Shown here: positions 59,251-64,000 of the stretch, in pieces | Position numbering within the stretch: position 1 is the first letter of the stretch | How the letters are laid out: each line of letters begins with the position of its first letter | Notes under the pieces: generated by a model | The model's input: only the letters and a program-made list of their open reading frames with translations | What the model was told of the DNA's origin: nothing | Database searches by the model: none | Program-made: the position numbers and the translations under genes | NCBI RefSeq assembly: GCF_005239225.2 | Contig: NC_133294.1 | Span: 4,154,001 to 4,218,000, forward strand | Direction: 5' to 3' | DNA length: 64,000 nucleotides | Source: Populus alba | Taxonomy: Eukaryota; Streptophyta; Magnoliopsida; Malpighiales; Salicaceae

Positions 59251-60255
59251 GCTTTGATGGAACAGATAGAACTTTAGGGCAAGAGATTCAACATTGTCCT
59301 TGAATATGATGAAAATGAGATGTTAATGTGGTTTCTCTTGGGAATTTCAACTAGTGATGTTCTGATCATTATTTATTGCAGGCTTAGCATACTGACATAA
59401 TATTTAACGTGGTTCAGCAAATCATTTACATCTATAGGAAAAGCCATTTTTATTATATAGAGAGAAAACAAGATTTTACAACAATGAAGAAGGAGGAATC
59501 ATTCACTATACTCTATTCCCATCAGTCATCTTTTCTCTTAGCAGTGCTGCAATGGCGGCAGCCACTGCTTGCTATCTTTGGTATCTCATTTTCTTTTATA
59601 TTTCTCACATTATTGGCTCTGCACTCTCTCTCTCATTTTGCTCTTTAACTTATGCCTTTATTTTTATTTATAGGCATAAATGATGCCACCAGCTCCGGTT
59701 CATCTTCAACAATTATGGCTGCAAACTTTGACATTTTGGATGGGCTGCTACATTTGTCAATAGACAGTGCTTTCCATTAAGGACTGCTGTATATTAATAG
59801 CAACAAACTTAACAGTTTCACGAGGAGGATGAACAGGAGTGGCTACTTTAGAAAGAATTTGTAGAGTACTGTCATTCAAAATATCCTCACCCGCTGCGCA
59901 CTGGATATGTGGCATTGATCTATTCACATGGTTTTCTGCTTAATCAGTATGCAATCCGTATTGTCATGTACCCCTCAATTTTTCGATGTAGTTTTCGGCC
60001 AAAAAATCTGAATTGTTATGGCTAAGCTATTGGAAATTTGGGGGCAAAGATCCTGCATTTGATAATGGTGATGGATTCAGTGTTTCCAGATGATCCAGTT
60101 GTACAAATAAAGAGGGTTGGTGTGCGAATGTAGCATGAAGAGGAAGGAACTGATGATGATAGCAGCTCATCAAACAGTGAAGTTAACACAGCCTACAACA
60201 GCAGTGATGATGTACCTGTAGCAAAAGCAAAAATATCTTCTCTTAATTTATAAAT
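59251..60255 (+). pseudogene. Stray TNL C-terminal exon, decayed
   Basis: A second copy of the C-terminal exon behind the third TNL. After an acceptor-like 'gatggaacag' the frame reads GKRFNIVLEYDENEML (59278 onward), matching exon-5 starts such as GKFNVV...DEDE. About 470 unrelated bases follow, then EEDEQEWLL with a stop, then KEFVEY and a broken CGF...RFC block near 59860-59940, and a last piece 'gataatggtgatg' near 60060. Stops and frameshifts rule out function. It is evidence that another TNL once lay here or that exon 5 was duplicated in tandem. Confidence 0.75.
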
Positions 60256-60835
60256 TATTATTGTAGTGACTGTTGTAATTTTGATAATGAATTTGTTGTG
60301 TTTTTTTTTAAAAAAAATGTGAAATAATGATGGGTTGAATTGAAATTTTTTGAGATTTGGTATTATATTGAAAGCTTTTTTAAAATATTAATTGTATAAT
60401 AAACTGTAACTCAATGTCCAACTATATATATATATAGCATGAACTTTTTGGAGTAAAATAAATAGGGGATCCAATATGAATATGAAGTTAATTTGACAGA
60501 AATAGTTCATAAATAAAATTAGCAAATTTTTGGAGGGATCTAATTGAAAGAATCAGTAATTAAACGTATAAGATCCAAAACTTCCAAAAACATTTTGGGT
60601 TCTTAGTTCTCTTAACACAGTTTGCACCGTCTAATATGGTGTAAAGGATTGTTTATTTTTATGTTTTAGAAAAAAAGTTGAATAATTTTTTTTGTTTTAA
60701 ATTTTTTTTTCAAATTATTTTGATATGTTGATATTAAAATTAATTTTTAAAAAATAAAACAAATTATTTTTATGCATTTCTAATAAAAAAAATACTTTCA
60801 CAAATAATTATTATCACATTTTCAAATACGTATAA
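60256..60835. other. Gene-free AT-rich interval
   Basis: No coding signal. 60640-60830 resembles AT-rich sequence at about 42880-43000 and 10690-10800 and may be a dispersed MITE-like repeat, but ends are not clear. Confidence 0.4.
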
Positions 60836-61940
60836 TTCCTTCATGCTCCCACCAAAGGATTTTCCCACCAAATATGCTGGGCATTGATCACAAGCATGTT
60901 TGAGGGAAAATCATATAGCAAGTAGGATACATGTTTATACGTAACATTACAATTTATTCTTATAGGTAATGATGTTGCTGTTATATAATAGAAGAGGCAG
61001 ATACAATTAGGTAATTAGGTAATGATGTTGCTGTTATAAAATAGAAGAGGCAGATACAATTAGTATAAATAAAAAATATTTTCATATAAAAAATAATTAC
61101 TTTAAAACTATCTCAGAAACAAATTTATTCTTATATCCAATCATACATATTTCTGTTTCTTTTATATTTTCCGCAACTATTTTAAAATATTAACCAGGCA
61201 TAACTTTACCAACATTAAAATCTATTGTTAATAATTTTGACTATAGTGTGTTTTTTGTTTTTTAAGTTACAATTTGCTATCCAAAATATTTTTACCTTGA
61301 AAACGCATCAAATTGATGTTTTTTAAGTGGCTTTGATGTGGTTAAAAATAAAAATAAAATATGAAAAAAATATTTTAATATATTTTTTATTAAAAAATAC
61401 TTGTAAAAAACACTATGCATTACTACACAAAACTAATTTGATCCATGTAAAAATTATGTATCTTTTATAAGCAACCATTAATATTTAATTACTCAGAAAT
61501 CAATTTTTTTAATGTATATATAGGTTACAAAAAGAGAGGCTGATGGTGGCTGGAAGAATTGGAAATGGAGGTCATCATCGAAGGATGTATTTATGAATGG
61601 TGCTTACTTTGTTCAATCTGGATATGGAAGTTGTGCTCCACTCTATTCCAAAGCTCAGTCCTTTGTAGTTTTCCCAGGAACTATGGTTCCTTCTTTAACA
61701 TCTGATGCAGGCCCTTTAAGCTGTGTTGTTGGACAACCTTGTTGACATGGAATTTAATTTCTAAGCCAGGATAACCTACTTGCTGTTTACATGCATATTT
61801 CCCTAGCATTATTTCATGAGAATTTTCTTTAATACCTTGTTACCACAACAAATTATGGATCGAGTATTTTGTAACAAATTACCAAGGAACAGCAATAAGA
61901 TGAACATTTAAAGAAAAACATTTAAGAAATTATTAGCAAA
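60836..61940 (+). repeat. Second copy of pectate lyase block, internally deleted
   Basis: Matches 41055-41130 at its left (gatcacaagcatgtttgagg) and then jumps to the equivalent of 42620 (taggtaatgatgttgctg), continuing collinearly through intron 3, exon 4 and the 3' flank of the pectate lyase copy. The signal peptide, exons 1-3 and part of intron 3 are missing. A 56-base stretch at about 60965-61070 is repeated twice in tandem. Confidence 0.88.
61524..61745 (+). pseudogene. Pectate lyase last exon only
   Basis: 222 bases, the same length as exon 4 of the copy at 43112-43333, reading VTKREADGGWKNWKWRSSS ... GPLSCVVGQPC and a TGA stop, preceded by a good acceptor (TATATATAG). There is no upstream coding sequence, so this is a remnant. 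The frame is still open, so loss of the other exons is probably fairly recent. Confidence 0.9.
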
Positions 61941-62394
61941 TCCTTTTTCTAACCTGATGAAATGTCTAATGGTTAAAAATACATGCTTCTTGAGCTATTA
62001 AATTTAAGTTTCAGATCAAATTGTAAGGAGTAAAATTTGTATTTTTCAAGTCATTTTTTGTAGCTAATTTTTTTATTTTCTAGGTATCTAAAGTTTTTAT
62101 TTTGACCACTTCAGTCACTAAACTTAACTCATTTCGATTTTATCTCTGCAAGTTTTATTGGCATGGTTTTATGTGTTGAAATTTACTTATGTGTATTGAA
62201 AAAAAAATATAGAGAAAGAGACATAAAAATGAATATGTTTTGAAGACAATTTTAAAATGAATTTCTATATTTCTAAAACATGAGGTATAAAAGGAATATA
62301 TCTTCAAAGATCATATATGTTATTTTTTATTTTTAAAATATCCTTTTAAAAACCTTTCAATTCCAAAATTATCCAACTAAAATATGTAAGGATA
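61746..62394. other. 3' flank of pectate lyase remnant
   Basis: First ~190 bases match 43334-43550 and 62190-62390 match 44630-44830; in between the two copies differ, and the hAT element of the first copy is absent. No gene is seen. Confidence 0.6.
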
Positions 62395-63310
62395 AAGTTA
62401 TTATCATAGTTTTAAAACTCAACTCAAAGGCGATCCAAGATAAGGTCCGAGTCACAGGTCCTGAGGATCGACTCGGGTTGACCCGAGTTAATATAAGAAT
62501 AAAAATGATTATAATTATAGTTTTAAAACCCAACTCGAGGATTGACCTAGGATAAGGCCTAGGTCATGGGTCGAGTTGACTATTGACTCGGGTCAATATA
62601 AAGATAAAAATGATTATTATCATAATTTTAAAACTCAACTCGAGGTTGATCCGAGACAATGCTTGGTTCATGAGTCGGGAGGGTTAACTTAGGTTGACTC
62701 AGATCCAAGTAATAATAAAAGTGGTACTTATCATAGTTTTAAAAATCAACTTAGGGGTCAACCTAGTGTAAGACCCTAGTCATGGGTTGTGTTAATTGTT
62801 AACTCAGGTCTATGTAAGAATAAAAGTGGCTATTATAGTTTTAAAACCTGACTTAAGGGTTGACCCGGGTCTCGAGTCAGGTTGACTGTTGGCTTAGGTT
62901 GGCTCTAAGGTTGACCCAAGTCACAAGTTGGGTTGATCGTTGACTTAAGTTAATGTAAGAATAAAAGTAGTTATTATTATAGTTTTAAAACTCGCCTCGG
63001 GGTTCGACCCGATGCAAGGCTCGTGTCACGAGCTAGAGGGTCAATCAGGTTAACCCAAGTCAATGTAAGAATAAAAATTGTTATTATTATAGTTTTTAAA
63101 TCTAACTCGATGGTCGATCTAGGGCAAGACCCGATTCAATGTATAGATAAAATTTATTCTTATCATAATTTTAAAACCTGACTCGGAAATCAAACCAAGA
63201 CAAGGCTCAGGTTATAGGTCGAGAGGGACATCGACCTAGACTAACCCAATTGTTTTTTATTATTATTAAACTAGACCAATCTAGACCTCAAGTCGACTAT
63301 CGAGTAAATC
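62395..63310. repeat. Degenerate tandem repeat, about 8 units of ~107 bp
   Basis: Units begin with 'atcatagttttaaaactcaactcgagg' variants (about 62404, 62513, 62618, 62726, 62832, 62968, 63087, 63158) and continue with 'gacccgggtcatgggtcgagttgac ... caatgtaagaataaaaatga' variants. Units are well diverged from one another, so the array is old. No open frame is supported. Confidence 0.85.
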
Positions 63311-64000
63311 TAGGTTTTATAACTAGGGTTGTAATAATATTATTAATTTCAACACTCAATATAAATAATTTAGATACATGGTTTATTATTAGAATAAATG
63401 ACTTTTAATTGTTTGGTTCTTGAAATTTTAATATCATATTATAAAGATATAAATAATTTTATATTACACTCTAAAAATGAAAATACGAGAAATAGAAAAA
63501 GAAAACGGAAAAGAGAACGGAAAGAAAGAAAAAGCTGGTGATAAAATAGAATGATACTTAACTGAATTTTTAGTTGTTAGGTTCATAATTAGAAGCAGAG
63601 AAGGAGCTATATAATCTTGATAAAATGAACCAAATTTTATATTTGTAGTTTGACATTTTATCTGTTAAAGAAGATTAGTGACCATCCAAAAATACACCAA
63701 ATAATACAACCCAATGTCGTCTAACATTCCCACCTACATTGCATCCTCGTGAATTACATCTTGTGTTGAAGTTTCCTCATTATTTTTTTCACATGAACGC
63801 CTCTACATTGTTTGTTCAGACAAATATTCTTCTGCATCTTGCCAAATCCATTCTACACTTGAATGATGTAGTGGATTTCCAAGTTTCTTTATAATTTCAG
63901 AGCAGACTTGCGATGTCAACCATCTTTTTATTCTGGGCTTTCTTCTTCTTTGAGATAGACAAGTAGTCAACCAGATTGAGCTCGTGCAACCACGTTTGTC
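63311..64000. other. Gene-free right edge, ending in pectate lyase upstream homology
   Basis: Mostly plain AT-rich sequence. The last 35 bases (AACCAGATTGAGCTCGTGCA then ACCACG) match 41267-41297, about 150 bases before the pectate lyase start codon. The window ends inside this match. Confidence 0.55.

Larger units (their letters stand above)
50148..59303 (+). pseudogene. TNL immune receptor disrupted by a copia insertion
   Basis: Exons: 50148-50644 (TIR, MAAAKYQ start, Glu in WCLDELV), 50973-51822 plus 56911-57150 (NB-ARC, split), 57258-57665, 57744-58496, 58590-59303. P-loop GIGGVGKT, LIVLDDV and GLPLAL precede the break; RNBS-D is cut in FLDIAC|FFNGMD, and LWMHQLVRDMG follows. Without the 5083-base element and one copy of the CTTGT duplication, all exon phases agree and would encode about 1153 residues, so the insertion is the only obvious defect. 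As it stands the protein would end just after DIAC, giving a TIR plus truncated NB-ARC product. The C-terminus departs from its paralogues after DDDIQSN. The exon 1 length is identical to that of the TNL at 36953. Confidence 0.92.

Overview
This is a plant nuclear genome segment. The genes have spliceosomal introns with GT-AG borders, the intergenic DNA is very AT-rich, and long LTR retrotransposons and a cluster of TIR-NBS-LRR (TNL) immune-receptor genes are present. The TNL style (five exons, a short LRR, a long C-terminal beta-sandwich-like domain after the LRR) is what I would expect in Salicaceae, most likely Populus. The genus is inference; the plant assignment is secure.

Layout: (1) 184-3543, a TNL whose TIR exon lies left of the window. 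(2) 3544-11431, gene-free DNA with a decayed LTR remnant and one copy of a duplicated TNL upstream region. (3) 11432-24900, a 13.5-kb non-autonomous Ogre/Tat-like LTR element (element A, + strand) with near-identical LTRs, a wrecked gag and large arrays of tandem hairpin-forming repeats. (4) 24901-36275, the second copy of the duplicated upstream region, interrupted by a 10-kb related element (element B, - strand) that keeps one gag gene and no pol. (5) 36953-40897, a complete TNL gene of 1136 codons. (6) 41429-43333, a pectate lyase gene with a frameshift near its N-terminus. (7) 43733-44563, a hAT-type non-autonomous transposon, then a CACTA-type end abutting a broken TNL fragment (45631-47690) and a further element-A LTR remnant. 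(8) 50148-59303, a third TNL whose NB-ARC exon is interrupted by a young Ty1/copia element (51823-56905) with identical LTRs and an intact polyprotein. (9) 59251-61745, stray TNL C-terminal exons and the last exon of a second pectate lyase copy. (10) 62395-63310, a tandem array, and at the right edge a short match to the upstream region of the pectate lyase gene, suggesting another copy beyond the window.

How it fits together: the locus grew by duplication of a TNL + pectate lyase unit. TNLs recognise pathogen effectors in the cell and signal through TIR NADase activity; pectate lyases act on wall pectin. Their pairing looks like linkage by duplication and not a pathway. The region was then hit repeatedly by transposons. 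Of three TNL loci with a visible NB-ARC, one is intact, one is intact as far as visible and one is freshly disrupted.

The most unusual signal is in the non-coding interiors of elements A and B. Both carry arrays of short inverted repeats whose two arms change together (compensatory or wobble changes) while the loops stay fixed. The same loop motifs recur in both elements in the same orientation relative to transcription. That is the pattern expected of a conserved RNA structure, or of hairpin-templated copying.
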